Source: Myxococcales bacterium
GTDB lineage: Bacteria; Myxococcota_A; Polyangia; Polyangiales; Polyangiaceae
DNA: 64,000 bases
Assembly (NCBI GenBank): GCA_004193285.1
Contig: SECP01000044.1
Span: 1-64,000, forward strand
Reading direction: 5' to 3'
A program made the position numbers and the translations under genes. Positions 1-8,942 of the stretch are shown here, piece after piece. Within the stretch, counting starts at the first letter, position 1, and every line of letters begins with the position of its first letter. Below the pieces are notes generated by a model. That model saw nothing but the letters and a program-made list of their open reading frames with translations. It was not told the origin of the DNA and ran no database searches.

Positions 1-290
1 GGCACCACGACGGTGGCGGGGGGAGCGATGGGCGCCGACTCCGAAGGGGGCGAGCTGCCGAGAAACGAATAGCCAGCGGCCGCGGCCGTGGCGGCCACGA
101 ACAGCGCCGCGGCGCCGATGAACGCCGGCCGCAGCGCGAGCGAGCGCCGGGACGGCGCCGCGAGCGCGCGGGAGATGCGAGACTCCATCGCTCGCTTGGC
201 GAACGGGCTCGGCACGTGCCGCTCTGCGCTGGCGACGAGCTCCGTGAGCGCGCTGAGCGAGGCGTCGCGTTCCTCCAGCAGGCGCTTCAC
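1..290 (-). CDS. Predicted anti-sigma factor-like membrane protein, C-terminus cut by window edge
   Basis: Translating the complement gives a frame that opens with GTG at 290-288. This GTG overlaps the TGA of the sigma-factor gene in the GTGA manner, so the two are probably translationally coupled. The protein begins VKRLLEERDA. It has a basic helical stretch followed at about residues 48-70 by a hydrophobic segment (FIGAAALFVAATAAAA), consistent with one transmembrane helix. It then continues as a Pro/Ser-rich stretch to the window edge. A single-TM protein directly downstream of an ECF sigma factor is the usual arrangement of an anti-sigma factor. No zinc-finger motif is visible in the part present. 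Function is inferred from position and topology only, and the gene runs off the left edge. Confidence 0.6.
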   Translation of the reverse strand, partial: MKRLLEERDASLSALTELVASAERHVPSPFAKRAMESRISRALAAPSRRSLALRPAFIGAAALFVAATAAAAGYSFLGSSPPSESAPIAPPATVVV

Positions 291-916
291 TTCGGCCTCC
301 GAGGGCTCTGCCGCTTCTCGATGCGCTCGGCCTGTTCCTGCAGCTTCTTTCGCGCCTTGTGGATGCGCGCCCAGACGGTGTTGATGGGCACGCCCTGAAT
401 GGCGGCTATCTCCTCCCCGCTGTTGCCCTCGATCTCGAACAAGGTAAAGGCCGCCGACTGGTCTGCGTTCAGCTTGCCGAGCAGCTCCTCGAGCAGCTCT
501 CGCCGTTGCTTCGTCTCCAGCTCCCGCAGCGGGCTCATGTCCGTGGAGAGCGTCCCTTCCGCGAGCGGCACGCTCGTCGTGCCGAATAGCTGCTTGACCC
601 AAAGCAGGCGCCGGTGGTCGCGCACTTTGCGCCGAGCTATCTGGTAAAGCCAACCTGCCACGTTCTGTCCGTCGAAATCCGGAAGGCGCCGGTGCACGAC
701 CAAGAAAATGTCCTGCACGAGGTCATCCCTATCGGCTTCCCGCGCGCCGAGCGCTCGTACCCAACGGGATACGTCCGCGAACCACTGGTCGTAGAGCGCC
801 TCGAACGAGAGCGCGGATGGAGGTCCCCCGTCAATGGGGGGCGCTTCCGCCGGAGCCACATCGGCCCGGAGCTCTCTGACCAGCACGTTCGTGTTCTGAT
901 CCAGGGGGGCTGCCAT
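287..916 (-). CDS. ECF-type RNA polymerase sigma factor (sigma-70 family)
   Basis: The protein shows a sigma region 2 (FEALYDQWFADVSRWVR, then DRDDLVQDIFLVVHRRL with the conserved D-x2-Q core). A linker follows, then a region 4 helix-turn-helix ending NTVWARIHKARKKLQEQ. The length of about 209 residues fits an ECF sigma factor. The ATG at 916 is preferred over the in-frame GTG at 991 because it is preceded by a purine-rich AAGG-type ribosome site, and because the longer form would overlap the divergent gene that starts at 985. The downstream partner, a single-TM protein, overlaps its stop codon. It is probably held inactive by that partner. The target genes are unknown, though the divergent membrane-protein genes are candidates. 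Confidence 0.85.
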   Translation of the reverse strand: MAAPLDQNTNVLVRELRADVAPAEAPPIDGGPPSALSFEALYDQWFADVSRWVRALGAREADRDDLVQDIFLVVHRRLPDFDGQNVAGWLYQIARRKVRDHRRLLWVKQLFGTTSVPLAEGTLSTDMSPLRELETKQRRELLEELLGKLNADQSAAFTLFEIEGNSGEEIAAIQGVPINTVWARIHKARKKLQEQAERIEKRQSPRRPK

Positions 917-984
917 CTTCGCCTTGCCGAAAAACGCCCGCGTCAGCAAAAAAGCTGGCCCATTGGGCGCCGCGTGCGGGAAGT

Positions 985-1923
985 ATGACACGAGTGGACC
1001 TCCTGCCGGTCACGACCGATAGCGATTGCCCGGCCCCCCTCGCCGTACAAGCGGAGGTGCGAGAGCTCACGACACCGGAGCAGCGCGCGGGTGTGCCGGC
1101 GGACGCCCGGGTGAAGGTGACCGATCGCGGAGCCACCATCGCGATCGCGATCACGCGGGACGGTAAAACGACGGTGAGAGTCTACCGGGACGCCGCGCGA
1201 GACTGCGGTCGTCGCGCGCACTTCGTCTCCGTGCTCGCCGTCGTCGCGTTGATGCCTCCCGACCTGGGGACGGACAGCTCGTCGCCCGAGGAGCTGCCAA
1301 CCCCTCCCCCTCCCGAACCGGAGCGCGCACCGCCCGTGCCGGCGCCGGTGCCGGCTCCGGAGACCGAGGCGAGCGCAGCGCCGGCCGCCGAGCCTCGCAC
1401 CCCGCACGTTCGCATCGAGCTTGGCGCGCGCGGTGAGGTCGGCGTGCCCATTGCGGATACCGTGCGCATTGCGCTGCCGAGCGCCGCTCTCGGCGTCGCG
1501 CTCGGCGCGGGTGACCTGCGCCTCTTGCTCGGCACCGCTTACGCTCCGAAAGCCGAAGCGCGCTACACGAGCGCAACCTCTGGCAGCGCGGAGCTGGCCC
1601 GCTTCGACGTCGCGGTCGGCGCCCGCTACCTGCTCACGGGCTCGGCGCTCGGTATCGGCCTGGACGCGAGCGTGCTGTTGACGCGCCAGGAGCTGACGGG
1701 GGTCTCGTCGGAGCGCCCTCTGCGAGACACCGCGTTCAGCGCCGGCGCCCGCGTGGGCCTGCATGCCTGCTGGGCGGAACGCAGCTTGGTGAGCCCGTTC
1801 CTAGGCGTGCATGCGTCCGTGTTCCCTTTCGCACCAGCTATTTCGCAGCTTCCGCAGGGTACGGTCGGACATTTGCCTTACTTATGGCTCGGCCTGAGCG
1901 GAGGGCTCGCGCTCGCTTTGTGA
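985..1923 (+). CDS. Predicted outer-membrane protein of unknown function with proline-rich linker
   Basis: The 312-residue protein has three parts. Residues 1-95 are a small alpha/beta-looking domain. Residues 100-138 are a Pro/Ala/Glu-rich linker (PTPPPPEPERAPPVPAPVPAP). Residues 140-312 are rich in alternating hydrophobic residues and glycines, ending LSGGLALAL, as in small outer-membrane beta-barrels. No clear signal peptide follows the ATG, so either the start is further upstream or export is not Sec-type. The gene diverges from the ECF sigma factor and is 18 nt upstream of the RND exporter, so it probably shares that transcript. I recognise no family, and the barrel assignment rests on residue pattern only. 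Confidence 0.6.
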   Translation: MTRVDLLPVTTDSDCPAPLAVQAEVRELTTPEQRAGVPADARVKVTDRGATIAIAITRDGKTTVRVYRDAARDCGRRAHFVSVLAVVALMPPDLGTDSSSPEELPTPPPPEPERAPPVPAPVPAPETEASAAPAAEPRTPHVRIELGARGEVGVPIADTVRIALPSAALGVALGAGDLRLLLGTAYAPKAEARYTSATSGSAELARFDVAVGARYLLTGSALGIGLDASVLLTRQELTGVSSERPLRDTAFSAGARVGLHACWAERSLVSPFLGVHASVFPFAPAISQLPQGTVGHLPYLWLGLSGGLALAL

Positions 1924-1941
1924 TAACAGGGCAGGCACCGC

Positions 1942-4497
1942 ATGGCCGCCCAAGAGCCCGAGCTCGAAGCCGACGACCCCGAACGCCACTTGCCCCGCTG
2001 GCTGGAAGCCTTGGCGCGGCTCCAGGCCCGCAGGCCCTGGCTGCTCGTCATGTTGGCCGTGCTCACGATGCTGCCGACCGCGCTGGCGACCTCCAAGCTG
2101 GCGCTGAAGCTGGATTTATCCGAGCTCCTGCCCGACAGCAAAGAGAGCGTCATCGAGATGCGCCGCGTCAGCAAGCGCTTGGCCGGCAACGCGACGCTCA
2201 GTGTCATCGTTCGCACCTCCACGCCTGGGCATCAAAAGGAGCTGGAGGCCTGCGTGGACGCGCTCGTGCCGGAGCTTTACGCCATCGGCAAAGATTGGGT
2301 CGGCGCGGTCGACTACGGGGTGAAGGAAGCGCGCCAGTTCTTCGATGAAAACGCGCTCTACTACGCGAGCCTCGACGACCTGAAGAAGGCGCACGAGCGG
2401 ATCACGGAGCGCTACGACTGGGAGGTCAGCAAGCAGCAGGGCTCGTTGCTGGACGACGAGGAAGCGCCCCCTCCGATCACGGCAGAGGTCATCGAGAAAG
2501 AGCTGAGCGCCAAGAAGCCGACCGCGCCCGCCAGCGGCCCCACGTTCCCGAACGGCTACTACGAAGACAAGGCCGGCAGCTACGCTGCGATCTTGGTGCG
2601 CACTCCGGTGGGGGGGAAGGCCAAGATCATGGAGCTGCGCCGCAGGGTCGAAGCGGCGGTGGCGAAGGTCGACCCCAAGCGTTTCGAGCCGACCATGGTC
2701 GCGCAGTACACGGGGGACGTGGTCACGGGGCAGGAAGAGTACGATCGCATCACCGGCGACTTGCTGCACGTCGGCGCGGTGGGCGTCGGCGGTGTGCTCC
2801 TGATCGTCTACCTGTACTTCTTGCGGCTACGCGTGGTGCTCACCATGGGCGGCGCGCTGGTGGTGGGTCTGCTGTGGACCTTCGGCACCACGTACTTCGT
2901 GATCGGGTACCTGAACAGCTCGACCGGGTTCTTGGTGAGCATCGTCGCCGGCAATGGGATCAACTACGGCATCGTGTACATGGCGCGCTACGTGGAAGCG
3001 CGCCGGGACGAGCTGGCGAGCGTGACCGACGCCATTCGCGTCGCTCACCGCGACACCTGGATCCCGACCCTCGCTTCTGCGGCCACCGGCGCGCTCGCGT
3101 ACGGCTCGCTCATCGTCACGGATTTCCGCGGTTTCAAGCACTTCGGCATCATCGGCGGCTACGGCATGATGTTCTGCTGGTTGACGACCTACTTGTTCAC
3201 GCCCGCGCTGCTCTCCGCGAGCGAGAGGGTGTGGCCGGCGTACAAGGAGGGGGCGCAGTCGCTCAACATCGGCCGGTTTTTCGGGGTCGCGTTCGAGCGG
3301 CTGGGTCTGGGCGCGCCCCGGCTGGTGGCGGGGATCGGCGCTGCCATCGGCATCGGCGCGCTAGCGCTGAGCGCGCTCTATTTCAGTGCGGACCCGATGG
3401 AGTACAACATGAGGAACGTCGGCAACGACGACGCCTCCAACCCTTCCGCCGCCAAGCAGCTATCGCACAAGGTGGACGACGTGGTCGGCCGCGTCGGGCA
3501 AGACGGCATCGCCATCGTCACGGATCGGGTCGACCAGGTGCAGCCGCTGGAAGCCGAGCTGGAGCGACGCCGAGTCGCCGCCGGTCCAGAGAAGGAGCCG
3601 TTCCAGAATACGGTCAGCATCTTCTCGCTGCTGCCCAAGGATCAAACGCAGAAGCTCCCGCTCATCGCGGAGATGCGCGACCGCATTCAGCGCGCGAGGA
3701 GCCGCGGCTTCATCACCGACGCGGACTGGGCCAAGATCGAGCCGCACTTGCCGAAGGGTGAGCTCACCCCGATCGGCATCGAAGACCTGCCGGAGCAAGC
3801 CGCCCGCTCGTTCACGGAGCGGGACGGCACGCGCGGCCGCATCGTCTACATCGCCCCCCGTGATGGTCGCAGCGTGTGGGACGCCAAGTACCTGATGCAC
3901 TGGGCCAACAGCTTTCGGCACGTCACGTTGCCCAACGGTGAGGTCATTCACGGCTCGGGGCGGGCCGTGATCTTCGCTGACATGATTTATACGGTGGGTC
4001 AGGACGCACCGCGGGCCATCCTCGTGTCCGCGCTGGGCACCATTTTGGTCATCCTCATCGCGTTCCGCGGCAACAAGCTCGCTTTCGGCGTCTTCGTCCC
4101 GTGGCTGGTCGGCGTCGCGTCGCTCGTGGCGTTCCTGTACCTGCGGGAGATCAAGCTGAACTTCCTCAACTTCGTGGCGCTACCGATCACGATCGGCATC
4201 GGCGCCGAGTACGCGCACAACATGATGCAGCGCTACCGGTTCGAAGGTGGGGCCAAACTGCGCCACGTGGTCTTGGCCACCGGTGGTGCGCTCACGCTTT
4301 GCTCGCTGACCACGAGCATTGGCTACTTTGCCCTCTTGTCCTCGATCAACAAGGGTATCCATAGCTTCGGTCTGAGCGCGGCCGTGGGCGAGCTCACGTG
4401 CCTCGCCGCCACCGTGCTGTGGCTACCCGCGCTCCTCGCCTGGCTGCACGATCGGCGCGCCAAAGCGTCGCTTGCGAAGGGCGCGGTTCGCAGTTAG
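1942..4497 (+). CDS. RND/MMPL-family exporter with two repeated membrane halves
   Basis: The 851-residue protein has the RND topology of a single transmembrane helix, a large periplasmic loop and a bundle of five helices, repeated twice. The first helix is near residues 34-55 and the first bundle near 275-425 (GAVGVGGVLLIVYLYFLRL; SSTGFLVSIVAGNGINYGIVYMARY). The second single helix is near 452-475, and the second bundle is near 690-840 and contains ITIGIGAEYAHNMMQRYRF. The acidic/Gly motifs at the start of the fourth helix of each half (GNGINYGI, GIGAEYAHN) are typical of MMPL and HpnN-like lipid exporters. It probably moves a lipid or hydrophobic compound using proton motive force. The substrate cannot be told from sequence. 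It lies 18 nt downstream of the predicted outer-membrane protein. Confidence 0.85.
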   Translation: MAAQEPELEADDPERHLPRWLEALARLQARRPWLLVMLAVLTMLPTALATSKLALKLDLSELLPDSKESVIEMRRVSKRLAGNATLSVIVRTSTPGHQKELEACVDALVPELYAIGKDWVGAVDYGVKEARQFFDENALYYASLDDLKKAHERITERYDWEVSKQQGSLLDDEEAPPPITAEVIEKELSAKKPTAPASGPTFPNGYYEDKAGSYAAILVRTPVGGKAKIMELRRRVEAAVAKVDPKRFEPTMVAQYTGDVVTGQEEYDRITGDLLHVGAVGVGGVLLIVYLYFLRLRVVLTMGGALVVGLLWTFGTTYFVIGYLNSSTGFLVSIVAGNGINYGIVYMARYVEARRDELASVTDAIRVAHRDTWIPTLASAATGALAYGSLIVTDFRGFKHFGIIGGYGMMFCWLTTYLFTPALLSASERVWPAYKEGAQSLNIGRFFGVAFERLGLGAPRLVAGIGAAIGIGALALSALYFSADPMEYNMRNVGNDDASNPSAAKQLSHKVDDVVGRVGQDGIAIVTDRVDQVQPLEAELERRRVAAGPEKEPFQNTVSIFSLLPKDQTQKLPLIAEMRDRIQRARSRGFITDADWAKIEPHLPKGELTPIGIEDLPEQAARSFTERDGTRGRIVYIAPRDGRSVWDAKYLMHWANSFRHVTLPNGEVIHGSGRAVIFADMIYTVGQDAPRAILVSALGTILVILIAFRGNKLAFGVFVPWLVGVASLVAFLYLREIKLNFLNFVALPITIGIGAEYAHNMMQRYRFEGGAKLRHVVLATGGALTLCSLTTSIGYFALLSSINKGIHSFGLSAAVGELTCLAATVLWLPALLAWLHDRRAKASLAKGAVRS

Positions 4498-4561
4498 ATC
4501 CGGTTGGTACACAATCGCAGCGGCTTGGAAGCTGCTCCAACCCTTCACTCCCGGGTGCAAC

Positions 4562-5470
4562 ATGGCTCTTCGCTTGGAAGACGTGGGTCGTATCGGCATT
4601 ACCCTGGCGGCCCTCGTCGTCTCGTGCAGCAGCGAGGACGGCGGTAGCGGCGGCACGGCGGGCTCGGGCGGCATGGTCGGCGCGGGCACGAGCAGCGGCG
4701 GCACTTCCGCCAGCGGGAGCAGCGCGGGCGGCGCGAGCAGCGGCGGCACTTCCGCCAGCGGGAGCAGCGCGGGCGGCGCGAGCAGCGGCGGCAGCAGCGC
4801 GAGTGGAGCCTCGGCTGGCGGAGCGGGCGGGACCACCGGCGGAGGCGGCGCGAGCAGCGGAACCGGCGGCGGCAGCGCCGGAAGTGCGGGTAGCGGAGGC
4901 GGCAACTCGAAGACGAGCTTCTTCGTCTCTAGCGATACGAGCATGACCGGCAAGCTCGGCGGCCTTACCGGTGCGGACAAGCGCTGCCAGGACCTCGCTC
5001 AAGCCGCTGGCATCGGCGAGCGCACGTTTCATGCGTACCTGAGCACGAGCACCGTGAACGCGAAGGACCGCATCGGCAGCGGCCCGTGGGTGAACGCCAA
5101 AGGCCTAACCGTAGCCGAGAGCGTCGCCGAGCTTCACTCGACCGTGAAGGGCGACGAGACGCTGTTCATCGACGAAAAGGGCATGGCCATCAATGGCCAG
5201 TGGAACATGAGCATGGGTGCGGACAACGAGCACGACATCCTGACCGGCACGAAGGCGGATGGCACGGTGAGCCCGGACAAAACTTGTATGGATTGGACGA
5301 GCGACTCCAGCGACCTCGTCGCGACGGTTGGCCATAGCGACGGCCTGGGCCCGCAAAAGAACCCGGACCCTCCCTACGATTCCTGGAACTCGTCGCACGA
5401 CAACGAGAGCTGCGCGAACACGACACCTCGAGGCGGCAAAGGCCGCATCTATTGCTTCGCGATCGACTGA
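4562..5470 (+). CDS. Lipoprotein with Gly/Ser-rich linker and DUF1554-like C-terminal domain
   Basis: The ATG at 4562 is chosen because it gives a signal peptide with a lipobox (LVVSC, Cys22) in a 302-residue protein. Residues 30-115 are almost entirely Gly, Ser, Ala and Thr, encoded partly by 45-bp tandem repeats. The C-terminal domain (118-302) begins FFVSSDTSMTGKLGGLTGAD and contains paired cysteines (CQDLA, CMDW, ESCAN, YCFAID). This resembles the lectin-like DUF1554 domain of secreted and surface proteins in Leptospira and myxobacteria. It is probably an exposed lipoprotein whose globular domain is held away from the membrane by the flexible linker. The ligand is unknown. Confidence 0.75.
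   Translation: MALRLEDVGRIGITLAALVVSCSSEDGGSGGTAGSGGMVGAGTSSGGTSASGSSAGGASSGGTSASGSSAGGASSGGSSASGASAGGAGGTTGGGGASSGTGGGSAGSAGSGGGNSKTSFFVSSDTSMTGKLGGLTGADKRCQDLAQAAGIGERTFHAYLSTSTVNAKDRIGSGPWVNAKGLTVAESVAELHSTVKGDETLFIDEKGMAINGQWNMSMGADNEHDILTGTKADGTVSPDKTCMDWTSDSSDLVATVGHSDGLGPQKNPDPPYDSWNSSHDNESCANTTPRGGKGRIYCFAID
4691..4780 (+). repeat. Two 45-bp tandem repeats inside the lipoprotein linker
   Basis: Two adjacent identical 45-bp units (4691-4735 and 4736-4780) encode a 15-residue Gly/Ser/Ala block. A third, diverged unit follows. The unit length is a multiple of three, so copy changes would lengthen or shorten the linker without a frameshift. Confidence 0.8.
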
Positions 5471-5472
5471 GC

Positions 5473-6252
5473 ATGCGTTGCGCGCTGCTCGCCCTCGTCT
5501 TCGCGCTCGGCTGCAGTGACCCGCTGCAGGTCGGAGACGACCTGCTTTGGACCGCCGATACCGAGTCCGGCAATCTGGAACAGTGGACCGGTAAGGGCGC
5601 CGGCGAGGCGCTGGCTCCAGTCGCGCCTGCGCTGGAGGATATGCCGGACACTGGGCGCCCTTCGTCGGTCGAGGTGACGACGGAGGCGGCGCATCGTGGC
5701 GGCTACGCCGTGAAGCTCGTCAACCCCACGGGGTGGAACGATGATTTCGAAGGCCCCGAGCTGGTGCACGACGTCGGCCCGCTCGCGGACGCCTACTACA
5801 GCGCCTGGTACCTGGTGCCGGAAGAGCAGCGCGTCATTCCGTACCTCACCGTCATGCGCCTCCGGTCGCGCGATGAGACCGGCAAGCTGGAGAACGGCGA
5901 GGAGCTACAGCTACGCAGCCTCGCGAGCGGGGAGTACGTGCTCTCCGTCTTCAGCAACAACGCCGGCTTTTTGCTGGAGCCGGTGGCGGATCCGCCACCG
6001 CTCGTAGCCGCGGGGCGCTGGTTTCATCTGGAGGCGCGCTACGAGCCGCAGAGCGCCGGGCGCCTGCGCGTCTGGCTAGACGGCACCCTCCGCTATGATT
6101 TGACCGGGCGCCCCGGAGCCACCACGCCCGAGCTCGTGTTCGGCGTGTGCAACGCGGGGCAGCTCAGTGACGCGGCGGTGGTCCTGTTCGTCGACGACGC
6201 AGCCATCAGCCTCAGCCGCGTGGGCGCGTCTGGCAAGCTCGCTGCGGACTAG
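5473..6252 (+). CDS. Lipoprotein with concanavalin-like (polysaccharide-lyase-type) fold
   Basis: The start at 5473 gives a short lipoprotein signal ([14 protein letters not shown], Cys14) and a 259-residue product. It lies 2 nt after the stop of the preceding lipoprotein, so the two are probably co-transcribed. The mature part has a pattern common to beta-jelly-roll sugar-binding or heparin-lyase-like proteins: [14 protein letters not shown] near the start, [26 protein letters not shown], and [14 protein letters not shown] near the end. Catalytic residues cannot be assigned. It could be a carbohydrate-binding surface lipoprotein or a degenerate lyase. Confidence 0.7.
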   Translation: MRCALLALVFALGCSDPLQVGDDLLWTADTESGNLEQWTGKGAGEALAPVAPALEDMPDTGRPSSVEVTTEAAHRGGYAVKLVNPTGWNDDFEGPELVHDVGPLADAYYSAWYLVPEEQRVIPYLTVMRLRSRDETGKLENGEELQLRSLASGEYVLSVFSNNAGFLLEPVADPPPLVAAGRWFHLEARYEPQSAGRLRVWLDGTLRYDLTGRPGATTPELVFGVCNAGQLSDAAVVLFVDDAAISLSRVGASGKLAAD

Positions 6253-6259
6253 CGGTCGT

Positions 6260-6281
6260 CAGCTGAGCGCCAGCTGAGCGC
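6260..6281 (+). repeat. Two 11-bp direct repeats upstream of the kinase gene
   Basis: CAGCTGAGCGC occurs twice back to back (6260-6270 and 6271-6281) in the gap between the lipoprotein stop and the kinase start. It could be a regulator site or simple slippage. Nothing else supports a function. Confidence 0.5.
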
Positions 6282-6380
6282 CAGTTTCGCTTCAGGTTGC
6301 AGGCGCGTTTCCGTTGGGTCATTCGGACCGCAGCTGCGGTCCTGAAATACCTCCTCTTGCCGCGCGGGGGGGTCACGCGC

Positions 6381-7844
6381 ATGCTCCGTCAGCCCATGGA
6401 GCTGCCTGTAAAACTCGGGGAGATCGTGGCGAAGAAGTACCGTATCGACCGCGTGATCGGCGCGGGCGGTATGGGCGTCGTCGTCGCCGCGTTCCACCTG
6501 GAGCTGGAGCAGCCCGTCGCGATCAAGTTCCTCAACGGGGAGGCGGCGGCGCGGGCCGATTCGAGCGAGCGCTTTCGGCGCGAAGCGCGGGCGGCGGCGC
6601 GCATTCGCAGCGAGCATGTGGCGCGCGTCTTGGATATCGAGCTGCTCGACGAGCGCATTCCGTACATGGTGATGGAGCTGTTGGAGGGCAACGACCTCGA
6701 GCAGGAGCTGGAGCGCGGCGGCGCGCTGCCCGCTCACGTCGCGGTGGACTACGTGCTCCAAGCGCTCGAGGCGGTCGCGGAGGCGCACGTCAACGGCATC
6801 GTGCACCGCGACCTCAAGCCCACGAATCTGTTCCTCGCTCGAAGGCCGGACGGCAGCCGCTTGGTCAAGGTGCTGGATTTCGGCATCTCCAAGCTCATCG
6901 GCGCCGCCTACGGGCCGGGCGCTGCGCTCACGCGCTCGGCTTCCATCTTCGGCTCGCCGCTGTACATGTCACCCGAACAGATGCGCTCGTCCAAAGACGT
7001 CGACGCGCGTTCGGACATTTGGTCGGTGGGCGCGATCTTGTACGAGCTCATCGCCGGCAAGCCGCCGTTCGTCGCCGATTCCATGCCTGCGCTGTGCGTC
7101 GCGATTTTGAACGATACGCCGCAGCCGCTTCACGAGGCGGCGCCGTCCGCGCCCCCCGCGCTCGACGAGGTCTTGAGCAAGTGTTTGGCGCGCGAGGTCA
7201 GCGCGCGCTTCGATACGGTCGCGGACTTGGCCGAGGCGCTCGCGCCCTTCGCGCCCGGCGGCTACGTGCACGCGGAGCGAGCTCGGCGCACGCTGGGTCA
7301 CACCGCGGCCGGGCTCGGGGCTACGGCTCGGCTGGGGTCGGACGCTCCCGTCACCACCTCGCATCGCAGCAGCCTGACGCCAGCCGCACCGAGCATTGGG
7401 GTGCCGCCACAGCTGAATCCGACCCACTCCGCGTGGGGAAAAACGGAAGGACGCGCCATCGTGAACCGACGAGTCGGCACGGTCTTGCTAGCGCTCGCCC
7501 TCCTCGGAGGCGGCGGGCTCTTGGCAAAGACTCTCTTGGCCCCGGCCGATACTTCCGAGCGCGCTCGAGCAGCGCAGCCCGTCACCGCTCCACCCCCGGT
7601 TGCTCCCATCAAGGAAGCCCCGACGCTCGCCGCCGAAGCTGCACCGGCGCCGCCCGAGCCGCCCCCGGTGGTGGCGGAGGTGCCGAGCGCGGCCCCGGTG
7701 AAGCCCCCATCGCAGCGCGCGGTGAAGGCAGAGCCGCGCAGCGCGCCCGCGGAGGCCAAGAAGCCTGCTCGCAGCGCGAGCCCGCGAGAGAAAGCCGGCG
7801 CGGATGGGGCCGCGCTGACGGACTTCGGTGGACGTATTTACTAG
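6381..7844 (+). CDS. Membrane-anchored Ser/Thr protein kinase (PknB type)
   Basis: The kinase domain spans about residues 18-300. It has a glycine loop ([13 protein letters not shown], about 25-37), the ATP-anchoring lysine in PVAIKFL, the catalytic loop HRDLKPTN (about 141-148), DFGIS (about 165) and the activation segment end MSPEQ. All catalytic residues are present. A transmembrane helix ([20 protein letters not shown], about 366-385) follows. The outer 100 residues are a Pro/Ala-rich tail with no obvious sensor domain. The ATG at 6381 is preferred over the TTG at 6297 because it starts just before the kinase fold and has a G-rich stretch at ribosome-site distance. It is followed by the TPR protein and the Cys-rich lipoprotein, which may be its signalling partners. 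Confidence 0.9.
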   Translation: MLRQPMELPVKLGEIVAKKYRIDRVIGAGGMGVVVAAFHLELEQPVAIKFLNGEAAARADSSERFRREARAAARIRSEHVARVLDIELLDERIPYMVMELLEGNDLEQELERGGALPAHVAVDYVLQALEAVAEAHVNGIVHRDLKPTNLFLARRPDGSRLVKVLDFGISKLIGAAYGPGAALTRSASIFGSPLYMSPEQMRSSKDVDARSDIWSVGAILYELIAGKPPFVADSMPALCVAILNDTPQPLHEAAPSAPPALDEVLSKCLAREVSARFDTVADLAEALAPFAPGGYVHAERARRTLGHTAAGLGATARLGSDAPVTTSHRSSLTPAAPSIGVPPQLNPTHSAWGKTEGRAIVNRRVGTVLLALALLGGGGLLAKTLLAPADTSERARAAQPVTAPPPVAPIKEAPTLAAEAAPAPPEPPPVVAEVPSAAPVKPPSQRAVKAEPRSAPAEAKKPARSASPREKAGADGAALTDFGGRIY

Positions 7845-7889
7845 CTGCGCCTCGTGGCGCCGTCTCAGCAAGGAGCACGACGTTTTTTC

Positions 7890-8942
7890 ATGGCACTCCG
7901 CGCCTCTTCACTGCTCACGCTCGGCACCTTCGTCGTCGCGTGCTCGCTCGCGCTGCCCGTAGCAGCTCAGACCAACACCGCGCAGAAGGCGACCGCCGAG
8001 GCGTACTTCGACGACGCGCTGCGACTCATGCAGAGCAGCAGCTTCGCGGAGGCGTGCCCCAAGCTCGAGGCGAGTCAACGTTTGGACCCCGCGGTCGGCA
8101 CGCTGCTGTACTTGGGTGAGTGTTACGAGCGGCGCGGCCGCACCGCGAGCGCCTGGGTGACGTTCCGTGAAGCGGAGGCGCTGGCGCGCGCCACCTCTCA
8201 GCCGCAACGCGCGGAGATGGCCCGAGCGCGGGTCGACCGGCTGCAGGCCGGCTTGGCAAAAGTCACGGTGGAGGTGAGCGCCGAAGCGCGCGCCATCCCC
8301 GCCCTCCGGGTCATGTGCGGGACGGTGCCGATCGATCCGACGCTACCAGGCGTGGCGTTACCGGTGGATCCCGGGGAGCTCGTGGTGGAAGCGAGCGCGC
8401 CCGGCTACGCGCCGTTCACGAAGACTCTCCTGGTGCCCGCGGCCGGGAAGCTCAGCGTGCAGGTCCCTGCCTTGAGCCGTCAGGCGGGGCCTGTCGCGTC
8501 CTCGAGCGGTTCTGCGAGCGCGGCGCCACCGTTCGCGACCGCCGTGAGCCCCGCCTCCTCACCAGCGCCCACGCAATCAGCGCCGCCCAGCGCTGAGCCG
8601 AGCAAGCAATCTTTGGCCTGGCCGATAGCGCTCGGCGCCGTCGGCATCGTCGGCATCGGCGTCGGGACCGCGTTCGGACTCAGAGCCATCGGCAAAGCTT
8701 CGGACGCGAATGACCTCTGTCCAGACGGCCAATGCCGTGAAGAGCGCGGCACGTCGCTCATGGATAGCGCTCGTAGCAGCGCGAACATCTCGAATGTCGC
8801 GTTCGCGGTCGGCGCGGTAGCGCTCGTCGGCGGCGTCGTCTTCTACCTGGTGGACAAGCCCAAGGACGCGGACCGAAGCCTCGGGCTCGGCACCTGGGTC
8901 GGCGCGGACAGAGCCGGGCTTTCGCTGCGAGGCAGCCTATGA
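7890..8942 (+). CDS. Exported TPR/PEGA-like protein with two C-terminal membrane helices
   Basis: The ATG at 7890 begins a clear signal peptide ending VAAQ. The in-frame GTG at 7854 only adds a poor leader. An AAGGAG lies 14 nt upstream, which is long spacing. Residues 30-110 form TPR-like helices (AEAYFDDALRLM, LLYLGECYERRGRTASAW). A beta-rich PEGA-like part follows, ending FTKTLLVPAAGKLSVQVP, then a Ser/Ala/Pro linker. Two hydrophobic helices (about 243-266 and 298-320) bracket a cysteine-containing loop (CPDGQCREERG). Its stop overlaps the start of the next lipoprotein (ATGA). It is a paralogue of the protein at 31939-32973, which has the same order of parts. It is probably an envelope scaffold or sensor working with the kinase upstream. 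Confidence 0.75.
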   Translation: MALRASSLLTLGTFVVACSLALPVAAQTNTAQKATAEAYFDDALRLMQSSSFAEACPKLEASQRLDPAVGTLLYLGECYERRGRTASAWVTFREAEALARATSQPQRAEMARARVDRLQAGLAKVTVEVSAEARAIPALRVMCGTVPIDPTLPGVALPVDPGELVVEASAPGYAPFTKTLLVPAAGKLSVQVPALSRQAGPVASSSGSASAAPPFATAVSPASSPAPTQSAPPSAEPSKQSLAWPIALGAVGIVGIGVGTAFGLRAIGKASDANDLCPDGQCREERGTSLMDSARSSANISNVAFAVGAVALVGGVVFYLVDKPKDADRSLGLGTWVGADRAGLSLRGSL